NCBI RefSeq assembly: GCF_000831385.1
Contig: NZ_AP014548.1
Coordinates: forward strand, 1,116,001-1,180,000
Direction of reading: 5' to 3'
DNA length: 64,000 nucleotides
Origin: Nonlabens marinus S1-08
GTDB lineage: Bacteria; Bacteroidota; Bacteroidia; Flavobacteriales; Flavobacteriaceae
Positions 1 through 7,530 of the stretch are shown here, piece by piece. Position numbers and translations under genes: made by a program. Position 1 is the first letter of the stretch. Each line of letters starts with the position of its first letter. The notes beneath the pieces were generated by a model. It did no database searches, was not told the origin of the DNA, and saw only the letters and a program-made list of their open reading frames with translations.

Positions 1-988
1 AGATCTCTACATTTTCTGGGATCTTGCCACTTACCTGAGATTTTTTAATGATGTCACGTATACTTTCTGCAGCCTCTATGGTATTTTTCCCAGACTGCTT
101 TTTAACATCAATCATCACAACAGGATCCCCAAACTCGCGTGCAAATGTCGTTTTGTCTTCTTCTTGAAAATTAACCTCGGCAATGTCAGTGAGGTAAATT
201 GGGCCATTCTCATTTTTTACCACAAATCGCTCTAGTTGCTCCGGTCTGCTGATCTCACCTAAAATCCTGATGGTGCGTCGTTGGTTTTCAGTCTTGATAT
301 TTCCAGCGCTTAGGGTAGAGTTCCCACCACGAACGGCATTTATGACATTGTCAAAACTAACTTTGGCCGCTGTCATTTTATAAATGTCAACAGCAACCTC
401 AACCTCTAATTCTTGAGCACCACGTATGCTTGCTTCTTTAATTTGTTCTAGAGCCTCAATTTCATCCTGTAGATACTCTGCAAATACCTTAAGCTCCCTA
501 ACGGTGTAATCACCACGCAGGTTGATGTTCATTATAGGGATTTCCTCACTGATTTTCAGGTCAAAAATATTGGGTTCAATCTTGGCATTATTGAATGTAG
601 GCCAGTCCTCGCTTGAGGTTTCTACATCAACCTCATCCTTGACTTTCTGTTTGGCGTCCTCAACAGCTATTTTTTCATTGAATTCTACTGTAATTATGGA
701 ATAGTCTTCCTGAGACGTGGAGAGTATTTCTACAACATTAGAAAGGTTTTTCAATTTATCTTCCAACGGCTCTGTGATGAGGCGTTCAATATCTTCAGCA
801 GTGTTACCTGGATAGACACTGGATATGTAGATCTTGGTTTCTTTTACCTCTGGATAATCTTCCCGTGGCATTGCAAAATAGCCTGATACCCCCAGAACGA
901 GAACCAAAGCAATAATGATCCATATGACTGTGGAATTGTTGATGGCCCATGAGGACAGTCCAAATTCCTTTTCGCTTTTCTTTCCCAT
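1..988 (-). CDS. RND-family efflux permease (AcrB/MdtB-like), N-terminal part only
   Basis: Inner-membrane proton-driven pump of a tripartite RND efflux system, expected to pass substrates to the adaptor and TolC-like channel encoded just upstream. The ATG lies at 988-986, 5 bp after the adaptor stop codon, and the frame stays open to the left edge, giving about 329 visible residues of a family that is usually 1000-1150 long. The start (MGKKSEKEFGLSSWAINN) is followed by the first membrane helix at about residues 17-36 and then the periplasmic porter region, with the typical PGNTAEDIERLITEPLE segment. The frame has no stop across the whole visible part. Substrate cannot be told from this fragment; drug or organic compound efflux is likelier than heavy metal because no metal-binding residues are visible. 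It is the last visible gene of the tetR operon. Confidence 0.93.
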   Translation of the reverse strand, partial: MGKKSEKEFGLSSWAINNSTVIWIIIALVLVLGVSGYFAMPREDYPEVKETKIYISSVYPGNTAEDIERLITEPLEDKLKNLSNVVEILSTSQEDYSIITVEFNEKIAVEDAKQKVKDEVDVETSSEDWPTFNNAKIEPNIFDLKISEEIPIMNINLRGDYTVRELKVFAEYLQDEIEALEQIKEASIRGAQELEVEVAVDIYKMTAAKVSFDNVINAVRGGNSTLSAGNIKTENQRRTIRILGEISRPEQLERFVVKNENGPIYLTDIAEVNFQEEDKTTFAREFGDPVVMIDVKKQSGKNTIEAAESIRDIIKKSQVSGKIPENVEI

Positions 989-993
989 TGCAG

Positions 994-2166
994 TTATGCT
1001 TTGATTCTAATTTTTTGATCTTCCTTGACGCTACGAGCACCTTCCACTATAATCAGATCTCCAGTTGCAAGACCTTCTGTGACTTCTATCATGTTGTCGC
1101 TTGTTTTGCCGGTCTTGATCAACTTCCTTTTCGCGACAGCTTCATTAAATTCTTCTCCTTGGCTAAGGTTGCTGGCCACCATCACGTATTGCTCACCATC
1201 TTGATTCTCGCTAATAACAGATAACGGCACAAGAATCGCATTCTTGCTGGTGTAGTCATTGATTTTTAATTTTGCGGTAAGATTGGGCTTTACATTTCCA
1301 GCTGGGTTCTTGACTGGTACTTCAATCTTGAAGGAACGGTTTGCTGGGTTTATGAAGGAACTGCTCTGTCTTACCTTACTGATTGACGTCTCGTTAAGAA
1401 CCGGAAAATTGATTACAACTTGTGTACCTTCATTGACTGATGCGATATAGGTTTCTGGAACTTCTACCTCAATATACATGTCGCTTAGGTTGACCAGACG
1501 AAATAATTCTGTCATTCCTGGCGATACAACATTTCCTTGCTCTGTAATCACGTTATCAATCACTCCAGAAAACGGAGCGGTAACCACGCTTTTTGCGAGC
1601 TGCTGCTGCATGGATCTGATGGCGCTTTGTTGGGCCTCATAATTCGCTTTAGCCTGTAGGTACTGGATTTCTGACCCTATGTTTTGATCCCAAAGTCTTT
1701 TTTGTCTCTCGAAGGTAGTTTTGGCAAGTTGTGCTTGAACTTTCATTTGTTCGATTTGCTGGGCGATACCACCATCATCGATTTTGGCAAGGCGTTGACC
1801 TTTTGAAACTCGTTGGCCTTCAGTAACATAAACATTAGTAAGGACACCAGCGGTTTCTGCCATTAAGGTGATGTTTTGCTTAGTATCAACACTTCCTTGT
1901 AGTTCTATGTAATGGTTAAAAAGCGTGTCAGTAAGCTTTTCAACACTTACTAGAGAACCTTCTTTTTGCTCCGTGTTATCATTCAGGTATTTTTCTATAC
2001 TGCTTATCTCGACCTCTAGTTCTTTTTTCTCATTAAGAAGCTCTGTCTTGCGCTGTGTGATGGCATCTGTGTCACCGGCCGCTATTAGGTCGTCAATGGA
2101 TTGCTCACCACCGCCACAGGCGATTAACAAAGGCAATAATAGTAAGTAGGCAAATTTATTTTTCAT
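994..2166 (-). CDS. RND efflux periplasmic adaptor (membrane fusion lipoprotein)
   Basis: Membrane fusion protein linking the RND pump to the outer-membrane channel. I chose the ATG at 2166, because it gives MKNKFAYLLLLPLLIACGGG, a lipoprotein signal with the lipid-carrying Cys at about residue 17. A start at 2193 would put nine polar residues before it. The protein (390 residues) has a coiled-coil hairpin (about 40-70 and 125-175) flanked by the two lipoyl half-motifs (TAGVLTNVYVTEGQRVSKGQRLAKI and VTAPFSGVIDNV), then beta-barrel and membrane-proximal domains, ending IKA. It overlaps or abuts tolC upstream (20 bp with this start) and the pump downstream (5 bp), so the four genes form one transcript. 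Confidence 0.93.
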   Translation of the reverse strand: MKNKFAYLLLLPLLIACGGGEQSIDDLIAAGDTDAITQRKTELLNEKKELEVEISSIEKYLNDNTEQKEGSLVSVEKLTDTLFNHYIELQGSVDTKQNITLMAETAGVLTNVYVTEGQRVSKGQRLAKIDDGGIAQQIEQMKVQAQLAKTTFERQKRLWDQNIGSEIQYLQAKANYEAQQSAIRSMQQQLAKSVVTAPFSGVIDNVITEQGNVVSPGMTELFRLVNLSDMYIEVEVPETYIASVNEGTQVVINFPVLNETSISKVRQSSSFINPANRSFKIEVPVKNPAGNVKPNLTAKLKINDYTSKNAILVPLSVISENQDGEQYVMVASNLSQGEEFNEAVAKRKLIKTGKTSDNMIEVTEGLATGDLIIVEGARSVKEDQKIRIKA

Positions 2167-2185
2167 GGTAGTATTCGTGTTATGG

Positions 2186-3568
2186 TCAGTCATTTCTAGG
2201 TGATAAATAATTAGGCGTGTTCAATACAGTCTCTAGAGCTGCCTTATTGGTAATTACTTGAAACATGCTGTTGAGGTATTCAGATTGTGCTTGGTAAAGT
2301 TGGGTTTGTGCCTGTCTTAAATCAAAGCTGGTAGATATACCTTCCGTAAACTTTATCTGGTTCTTGTTCTCAATACGTTCTGCCAGTTCCAGATTCTGCT
2401 TATTGGTATAATAGGTATCAATCGCAAGCTGATAATCGTTCACGGCGGTTTCATAATCCAACCTGACCTCTTGTGAGGTGCGTTCTAGATCAGTTTCCGC
2501 TTGACCCCATGCGATTTTTGCACGTGCTGTACGCGCTTTTCTGCCGAAGGATGTAAAAACCGGCCAGTTGATACTCACACCAGCGATGGATTGCTGGAAC
2601 CATTGTGTATTGTTGTTGAAGAACACAAAGTTATTATCAAATGCCTGCGTTCCATAATTGACAAAGCCAGTTACGGTAGGCAATGCTTTGCTGCGCTCTA
2701 GCTTATATTCCAGACGTCGCTGTTCTGTCATATTATAAGCAATCTGATAATCAACTGACTTTTCCAAAGTCAGGTCTTGAGCAGGTAGTGCAAGATCAAT
2801 AGTTTTTACCGCAAGGCTTTCCAGATTATCTGTTAGGAAGACATTAGTTGCCAGGTCAAGTCCTAGGGCAAGTTGGAACATATTTATTGCAATCTCTGTT
2901 TGACGTTTTGCGCTGTTCAATTGATTGGTCAACTGCAATGTAGTAATCTGCAATTGTTCCACATCTTCTTCTTCAGTCAGGCCGTTTTCAAAGATCTTTC
3001 TGGTCTCCTCCAGATTTTCCTTGACAGTTTCTAGGTTTTTGGTAATGATATCCACATTTTCTTGGGAAAGCAACACACCACCATAGGCGTTAATAACACC
3101 TTTGCGTACTTCTAGCTTTGTTTTGTTATTGGCATTTTCAGAAAAGTCCAGAAAGGTTTTAGATGCTTCCAGTGCAACAATGTAACTGCCGTCAAAGATG
3201 ATCTGGTTCAATGTCGCAGTAAGATTGGCACTTTGTTTAGGGGAAAAGGCCACCGGTACAAATGTTCCAGGTTCTCCACCTGCAATTTCAGCGGGTAATG
3301 GCGTGATGGGCTGCTTCAATTGATTTTGATAATCAGCGGTTCCCGTGATTTGTGGCAATCCTGTAGCTGTGGTTTCCCATTTTTGCTTTAATGCTTTGAC
3401 AATATCTCTTTTGGCGTTGATCGCTTGATAGTTATTTTCCAGAGCAAAGTTGATTGCTTCTTCTACTGTGAAACTATAGTTGTTAGGTGTTTCTTGAGAT
3501 TCTTGTGAGTTCGCTTTCGCGAAAGCGAAAAAAACCAGAAGCACTAAGGTGTTTTTGATTATTGACAT
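2186..3568 (-). CDS. TolC-family outer-membrane efflux channel
   Basis: Trimeric outer-membrane exit duct of the tripartite pump. The 460-residue length is typical of the OEP family, with two repeats of long helices (about 70-240 and 270-450) and short strand segments. The start is an ATG at 3568, directly after the tetR stop codon, so translation is probably coupled. The signal peptide reads MSIIKNTLVLLVFFAFAKA followed by NSQES; its end, FAFAKA with the A-K-A cleavage site, is encoded exactly by the genome-wide palindrome at 3510-3529. The end of the gene overlaps by 8 bp the longest possible reading of the adaptor gene. Family assignment is firm; substrate is not known. Confidence 0.94.
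   Translation of the reverse strand: MSIIKNTLVLLVFFAFAKANSQESQETPNNYSFTVEEAINFALENNYQAINAKRDIVKALKQKWETTATGLPQITGTADYQNQLKQPITPLPAEIAGGEPGTFVPVAFSPKQSANLTATLNQIIFDGSYIVALEASKTFLDFSENANNKTKLEVRKGVINAYGGVLLSQENVDIITKNLETVKENLEETRKIFENGLTEEEDVEQLQITTLQLTNQLNSAKRQTEIAINMFQLALGLDLATNVFLTDNLESLAVKTIDLALPAQDLTLEKSVDYQIAYNMTEQRRLEYKLERSKALPTVTGFVNYGTQAFDNNFVFFNNNTQWFQQSIAGVSINWPVFTSFGRKARTARAKIAWGQAETDLERTSQEVRLDYETAVNDYQLAIDTYYTNKQNLELAERIENKNQIKFTEGISTSFDLRQAQTQLYQAQSEYLNSMFQVITNKAALETVLNTPNYLSPRND
3510..3529. repeat. Palindromic repeat, perfect 20-bp copy inside the tolC signal peptide
   Basis: TTCGCTTTCGCGAAAGCGAA read on the coding strand as FAFAKA, preceded by GAG on the plus strand. It forms the hydrophobic end and A-x-A cleavage motif of the TolC leader. 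Confidence 0.96.
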
Positions 3569-4183
3569 TTAATCGTGGTTTGATTGGGTAATTTCATTTA
3601 AAATCTGACGTCCTGCAGGGGTGACAATCCCGCGCAGATGGTACTCTAAATACTGATCGTACAATTCATGAACCGGATATTGATCTGGAGGGAAAACGGT
3701 AATTTCCTTAATGCCCTGAAGGCCTATAAAGTACATACGGGCAATGAATCCAGTATCTATGTTATCCCGATAAAGCCCCAGTTCCATACCTCGCTGCACA
3801 TTTTTCTGGATACATCCATTCATGTGGTCAAACTGCATAAGCTCTACTTTTTTATGAACCTCAGGATAGTATTTCTTAAGTTGATAAATAGGTGAGGTGT
3901 TGTCGCCTTTAAGTTGCTGCATGACAAATTTCTTGACATCGTACAACTCTTCAATAGGGTTAGCACTCTCTGACGCAGAAATGGCATCCACACCGTCGCA
4001 AACTTTAGTGCAGAAATGTAGAGAAGCATCATGTACTAAAGATGCTTTAGTCTTAAAATGGGCGTAGAGCGTTTTCTTGCTCATACCAATTTTACTGGCA
4101 ATCTCGTCCATAGTCACACTCTTAAACCCTAAGGTCAAGAAGAGATCCATCGACTCTTTTAATATTAAATCTTTTGTTTCCAT
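3569..4183 (-). CDS. TetR-family transcriptional repressor, probable regulator of the efflux operon
   Basis: First gene of the operon tetR-tolC-MFP-RND. The helix-turn-helix lies at about residues 24-45 of METKDLILKESMDLFLTL..., with the classical TMDEIASKIGMSKKTLYAHF pattern; the remaining 150 residues are the helical ligand-binding and dimerisation domain. An ATG 15 bases further upstream (4198) is possible, but a promoter -7 element (TATTTTTG at 4203-4196) overlaps it, so transcription would start after it; the ATG at 4183 is therefore preferred (204 residues). A perfect 9-bp inverted repeat at 4210-4237 lies directly behind the -7 element, where a repressor would block the polymerase. Autorepression with relief by a pump substrate is the likely logic (inference). 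Confidence 0.9.
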   Translation of the reverse strand: METKDLILKESMDLFLTLGFKSVTMDEIASKIGMSKKTLYAHFKTKASLVHDASLHFCTKVCDGVDAISASESANPIEELYDVKKFVMQQLKGDNTSPIYQLKKYYPEVHKKVELMQFDHMNGCIQKNVQRGMELGLYRDNIDTGFIARMYFIGLQGIKEITVFPPDQYPVHELYDQYLEYHLRGIVTPAGRQILNEITQSNHD

Positions 4184-4195
4184 AAAATTGAGGTG

Positions 4196-4203
4196 CAAAA
4201 ATA
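4196..4203 (-). promoter_or_regulatory. Bacteroidota -7 promoter element of the tetR efflux operon
   Basis: TATTTTTG read on the minus strand matches the TAnnTTTG consensus of the Bacteroidota primary sigma factor, 12 nt before the chosen tetR ATG. There is no TTG at 17-23 nt upstream; that space is filled by the inverted repeat, so the -33 element is weak or absent. Confidence 0.55.
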
Positions 4204-4209
4204 CACTAA

Positions 4210-4237
4210 GGAAACTTTTAAAACTACTAAAGTTTCC
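4210..4237. promoter_or_regulatory. Probable TetR operator (inverted repeat)
   Basis: Perfect inverted repeat GGAAACTTT - 10 nt - AAAGTTTCC. It begins 6 bp upstream of the -7 element of the tetR promoter and covers the position of the -33 element. Size, symmetry and place fit an operator bound by the TetR protein encoded just downstream. The divergent polyprenyl synthetase gene starts 75 bp away on the other side, so it could also be affected. Confidence 0.6.
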
Positions 4238-4299
4238 AAAGTTTTAAAATTGTTTAACGATAGCCTTCACTTTCCCACTATGAACTAGGGATCCTTTCC

Positions 4300-4307
4300 T
4301 ATTTTTG
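4300..4307 (+). promoter_or_regulatory. Possible -7 promoter element before the polyprenyl synthetase gene
   Basis: TATTTTTG fits TAnnTTTG but ends only 5 nt before the ATG at 4313, so the message would be leaderless or nearly so. No TTG is seen 17-23 nt upstream. Weak call. Confidence 0.3.
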
Positions 4308-4312
4308 AACTC

Positions 4313-5296
4313 ATGATAGGGATAGAAAATTTGAGAACAGAGTTTCTCGAGCATTTAAAGCGCACGGTCAACCATTCTAAGCCAGAGGGACTTTACGAAC
4401 CGGTACAGTACATATTAGAATTAGGCGGGAAGCGATTGCGACCGGTACTCACATTAATGAGTGCACAGATGTACGGTGGCAAAGTAGAGCAAGCTATGGA
4501 CGCTGCGGTTGCAGTAGAGGTGTTTCATAATTTCACCTTGCTGCATGACGACATCATGGATGCGGCAGATTTGCGTCGAGGACAACCCACCGTACATAAA
4601 AAATGGGATGTCAATACGGGCATTTTAAGTGGCGATGCCATGATGATTCTAGCTTACCAGTGTTTTTTGAATTATGAGGTACAGACATTTTACGATCTGA
4701 ATCAACTATTTTCTAAAACGGCCTTAGAAGTTTGCGAGGGTCAACAGTACGATGTAGACTTTGAAACCAGAACAGATGTGACGGTGGAAGAATATTTATT
4801 AATGATCAAATTGAAGACCTCAGTTCTTGTAGGTTGCGCTCTCCAGATGGGAGCCATCATTGCTGGAAAAGAAATGAGCGAACAGCAAAAGATATACGAT
4901 TACGGTATCCAGTTAGGAATGGCATTCCAGCTTATGGATGATTATCTGGATGCATTTGGTGATCCAGAGACATTTGGGAAGGAAGTAGGAGGAGATATAC
5001 GAGAGAATAAGAAGACTTATTTGTATTTAAAATCCATTGACAATGCAGACTTTTCTGAAGAGTTACAAACCCTGTTTAAGCAAGATTACCAGGATCTAAA
5101 TGAGGATCAAATAGAACAAAAGAAAGAGCGGGCGAAAGAGTTATTTGTCAATAGTGGTGGTGCCAACCGCACTCTTGAAGCGATTCAAGAATATACAGAG
5201 AAAGCTTTAAAAACCATAGAATCCTTAGACATGGAAGCCTCACACAAAAAGGTTCTCAAACAATTTTCAGAAGATTTGATGTCTAGAATCAGCTAG
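4313..5296 (+). CDS. Polyprenyl (geranylgeranyl/hexaprenyl-type) diphosphate synthase
   Basis: Trans-prenyltransferase that extends allylic diphosphates with isopentenyl diphosphate; in a flavobacterium the products feed menaquinone side chains and carotenoids. The 327 residues carry both Asp-rich metal sites: DDIMD at 79-83 (followed by LRRGQPT) and DDYLD at 209-213, plus GGKRLRP near 38-44 and the KT pair at 168-169 that contacts the diphosphate. DDIMD has the two-residue spacing of FARM found in long-chain and bacterial enzymes. Product length cannot be read with confidence from the sequence. A 99-residue gene follows after 4 bp, indicating one transcript. Confidence 0.93.
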   Translation: MIGIENLRTEFLEHLKRTVNHSKPEGLYEPVQYILELGGKRLRPVLTLMSAQMYGGKVEQAMDAAVAVEVFHNFTLLHDDIMDAADLRRGQPTVHKKWDVNTGILSGDAMMILAYQCFLNYEVQTFYDLNQLFSKTALEVCEGQQYDVDFETRTDVTVEEYLLMIKLKTSVLVGCALQMGAIIAGKEMSEQQKIYDYGIQLGMAFQLMDDYLDAFGDPETFGKEVGGDIRENKKTYLYLKSIDNADFSEELQTLFKQDYQDLNEDQIEQKKERAKELFVNSGGANRTLEAIQEYTEKALKTIESLDMEASHKKVLKQFSEDLMSRIS

Positions 5297-5300
5297 TGCT

Positions 5301-5600
5301 ATGGAACTCGCTACAATACAAGAAAAATTAGAGGCAAAACACCACGTTTTCATGGTGTACCGCAATCAGGTCAACAAAGATCTGGAACGATCTGGTTTTG
5401 AAACTATAGAAGAAAATGAGCCGAATGCCTTCCTGCAAGAATTGGTTTCCGTTTTAAGTGAAGCTATTGAAGACAGCAACCCTAAACTGCAACAATTGTA
5501 TTACCTGGCAGATGTACAAGAAAAAAACCTAGAACAAGGGATTGTTCTAGGCTTCTTAACTCGTGAGTGGGTTAAAATTAGATTTCGTTTAAATCAGTAA
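5301..5600 (+). CDS. Small conserved-looking protein of unknown function
   Basis: 99 residues, no signal peptide and no membrane segment; rich in charged residues and predicted mostly helical (MELATIQEKLEAKHHVFMVY...). It lies 4 bp after the polyprenyl synthetase stop codon on the same strand, so the two are probably cotranscribed, and it ends 33 bp before the convergent lipoprotein gene. I do not recognise the family. Its codon use and composition look like those of its neighbours, and the frame has a good start, so I take it as real. Confidence 0.7.
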   Translation: MELATIQEKLEAKHHVFMVYRNQVNKDLERSGFETIEENEPNAFLQELVSVLSEAIEDSNPKLQQLYYLADVQEKNLEQGIVLGFLTREWVKIRFRLNQ

Positions 5601-5633
5601 GTACTGCGAAATCTAACTTTTCATAAAGGAAAT

Positions 5634-6689
5634 TTATTTCTGCATCTCTTCATTATACTCTTCCGTAGCGTCTCTTAATCGCTCTTTCATGGTTTGATTG
5701 GAATTGCTGTTGAACTCTTCCATAAATTCCTCGATAGCATCATTTTTGCGATCGTCATATTTCCTACGTGACTTCAATAACTCTTTATTAAGGTCATATA
5801 ATGCTTCATCAATTTCTTCAAGGTTTTCTAGTTGTTCGTCAAGATCGACATCGGCTTGAGCTTTTTCAGCCTCGTATTCTTTCAACTCTTTTCTGACGTC
5901 AGCAACAGCGTCCATAACATCATCAATTTTCAAATAGGCTGGCATTCTCGCTACCATATTGTTGAAACTATTACGTAAGCTTTGCTCATACGTATCTTTG
6001 TCAGCAGTAGCAGCAGTAATCAACGCCTCCCAATCATTTTGTACCTGCCCATATTCTTCAAAATTGATAATGGTAATGTACCCTTGATCATCATAATTTA
6101 CATTGTCGACAAAAGAACGGTAGGCATCAAAGTCAATAGTATTATCAGTTTCTAGACTCAATCGAACATCAACGATTTCATTGTTCAAATCTTCTACAGC
6201 TTCCTTAACTTTAGAAATATGTCTTTTAATAGTAGCTTCAGAAGTTGTGTTATCCTTTAAGTCTGCATTTAACTTATTCATAGCCATTCTTACATCGGCC
6301 ACTTCTTTCATGACGAGATTCGTTTTTAAATAGGCCGGCATTTCACCTACAAAATATTCAAATGCCTGGTACGCTTCCTTACCAGACATCACTTCTCTGG
6401 TATTTGGTTTTACCGATAAATTTCTTACTTGGTTTTGAAGTTGTCCGTAGGCTTTAAAACTTTTAATAGAGACTTGGTTATTCTCATCTAGCACCACATT
6501 CTCGCGCATGTCATTTGCCATAGTTTCAGCCTCTTCTCGAGTCACTACAACTACCGCATCTACTTCTTCATCTATAACTTCTTGTTCTGTTTCATATTCA
6601 GAAACGGTGAGATTATCTTTCTTTTTATTGTCATTACATGCTATAAGGGCTATTGATATAGCGAGCATGCTCCATAGTGTCTTCTTCAT
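5634..6689 (-). CDS. Lipoprotein with two copies of an internal domain, function unknown
   Basis: The ATG at 6689 gives MKKTLWSMLAISIALIACND, a lipoprotein signal peptide with the acylated Cys at residue 18; an upstream ATG at 6707 would only add MKKSIT. The remaining 333 residues are highly charged and helical. Two segments repeat the same layout: a YGQLQN or YGQVQN motif, then about 40 residues, then MPAYLK, a V-M-x2-VADVR block and a coiled-coil stretch. This points to an internal duplication. The protein is expected to be anchored in the periplasm-facing leaflet. It stands alone, convergent with the 99-residue gene. I do not recognise a named family. Confidence 0.8.
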   Translation of the reverse strand: MKKTLWSMLAISIALIACNDNKKKDNLTVSEYETEQEVIDEEVDAVVVVTREEAETMANDMRENVVLDENNQVSIKSFKAYGQLQNQVRNLSVKPNTREVMSGKEAYQAFEYFVGEMPAYLKTNLVMKEVADVRMAMNKLNADLKDNTTSEATIKRHISKVKEAVEDLNNEIVDVRLSLETDNTIDFDAYRSFVDNVNYDDQGYITIINFEEYGQVQNDWEALITAATADKDTYEQSLRNSFNNMVARMPAYLKIDDVMDAVADVRKELKEYEAEKAQADVDLDEQLENLEEIDEALYDLNKELLKSRRKYDDRKNDAIEEFMEEFNSNSNQTMKERLRDATEEYNEEMQK

Positions 6690-6846
6690 TGTGATTGACT
6701 TTTTCACAATTTAAGTGAGAGGCAAGTCAGATTTTCCCAAGTATTCATTAATCCTTCTGAAATTTTGCTTAAAACCTCCTAAGCTTAACCTTTTTTTGAA
6801 AAGCGTTTGATTTTAATTAAGACTTTAAAAGAATAAGGAGCGGGTT

Positions 6847-6866
6847 TTCGCTTTCGCGAAAGCGAA
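6847..6866. repeat. Palindromic repeat TTCGCTTTCGCGAAAGCGAA, perfect 20-bp copy
   Basis: Intergenic copy lying 2 nt after the stop codon of the outer-membrane barrel gene at 6869-7420 (minus strand). As RNA it could fold into a 10-bp hairpin, but there is no U run behind it on that strand. Confidence 0.95.
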
Positions 6867-6868
6867 CT

Positions 6869-7420
6869 CTAGAACAAGACTCTTACAAATGGTTGGATTC
6901 CATTGCGATAGATGCTGCGACCTTCATTGTAGAGAATATCATAACGAGCGCCAAAAACCACAGGGCCAGTAGCATAGCCAGCACCTAAGAATAATGCCGG
7001 CACCCAGTAATTATCATCGCGGAACATAGGGTCTTCAAAATCCCGATTTACATTCAAATATTCAAAATCAGTACTCAATTGAATTTCAGGAATAGGCTGA
7101 ACGATTCCTATAATGCTACCGCCTAGAATGGTGCTGGAATAATCTAAATTATCGCTAGCAAACCCGTTGTTGCGATCAAAGTTGCGATTGACATAACTTC
7201 CATTAAGTCCCAAACCTACGCCTACAATAGGATTCACCTGATAGACTGCCTGAGGAGCTAGCTGTACGGCCGTATAACCTGTGCCAAAACTTAACCCTAG
7301 ATTGCCTCCATAGCGCACTTGATTCCAAAAGTCAGTGGAGCCTGTTTGAGCAGTACTAAAAAAGGACAATAAAAACACTCCTAACAGGGTTGTTAAAAAA
7401 TTAAAACAGGTGCAATTCAT
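6869..7420 (-). CDS. Small outer-membrane beta-barrel protein
   Basis: The ATG at 7420 yields MNCTCFNFLTTLLGVFLLSFFSTAQ, a clear signal peptide; a start at 7456 would place a polar stretch before it. The mature part (about 158 residues) is built from short alternating strands (YGGNLGLSFGTGYTAVQLAPQ, VNPIVGVGLGLNGSY, VVFGARYDILY) and ends in FVRVLF with a terminal aromatic, as outer-membrane barrels do; about 8 strands fit. It sits divergently from sucA, 110 bp apart. Databases often name such sucA-adjacent proteins after 2-oxoglutarate decarboxylation; nothing in this sequence supports an enzyme. The palindrome copy at 6847-6866 follows the stop. Confidence 0.85.
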   Translation of the reverse strand: MNCTCFNFLTTLLGVFLLSFFSTAQTGSTDFWNQVRYGGNLGLSFGTGYTAVQLAPQAVYQVNPIVGVGLGLNGSYVNRNFDRNNGFASDNLDYSSTILGGSIIGIVQPIPEIQLSTDFEYLNVNRDFEDPMFRDDNYWVPALFLGAGYATGPVVFGARYDILYNEGRSIYRNGIQPFVRVLF

Positions 7421-7484
7421 CGGTATATCTTTCGGGCAATCGTTATAAATATACAAAAGGTTATGTGGTACAATGCCAATTCTT

Positions 7485-7492
7485 TACTTTTG
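7485..7492 (+). promoter_or_regulatory. -7 promoter element of sucAB
   Basis: TACTTTTG matches TAnnTTTG and lies 38 nt before the preferred sucA ATG at 7531. Transcription from here would begin after the first possible sucA start at 7465, which supports the later start. Confidence 0.5.
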
Positions 7493-7530
7493 CGAGAACT
7501 ATTGAACACGGGAAACCTCCCGACAGATTT

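Noticed and set aside
1125..1142. TCGCGA-containing sequence in the adaptor gene resembling the palindrome
   Set aside because: Two or more mismatches in the core; not counted as a copy.
6869..7420. Possible enzyme of 2-oxoglutarate metabolism
   Set aside because: Name used for neighbours of sucA in some databases; the sequence is a small barrel protein with no catalytic motif.
7465..7530. 22-residue N-terminal extension of SucA
   Set aside because: Does not match the family and overlaps the promoter element at 7485-7492.
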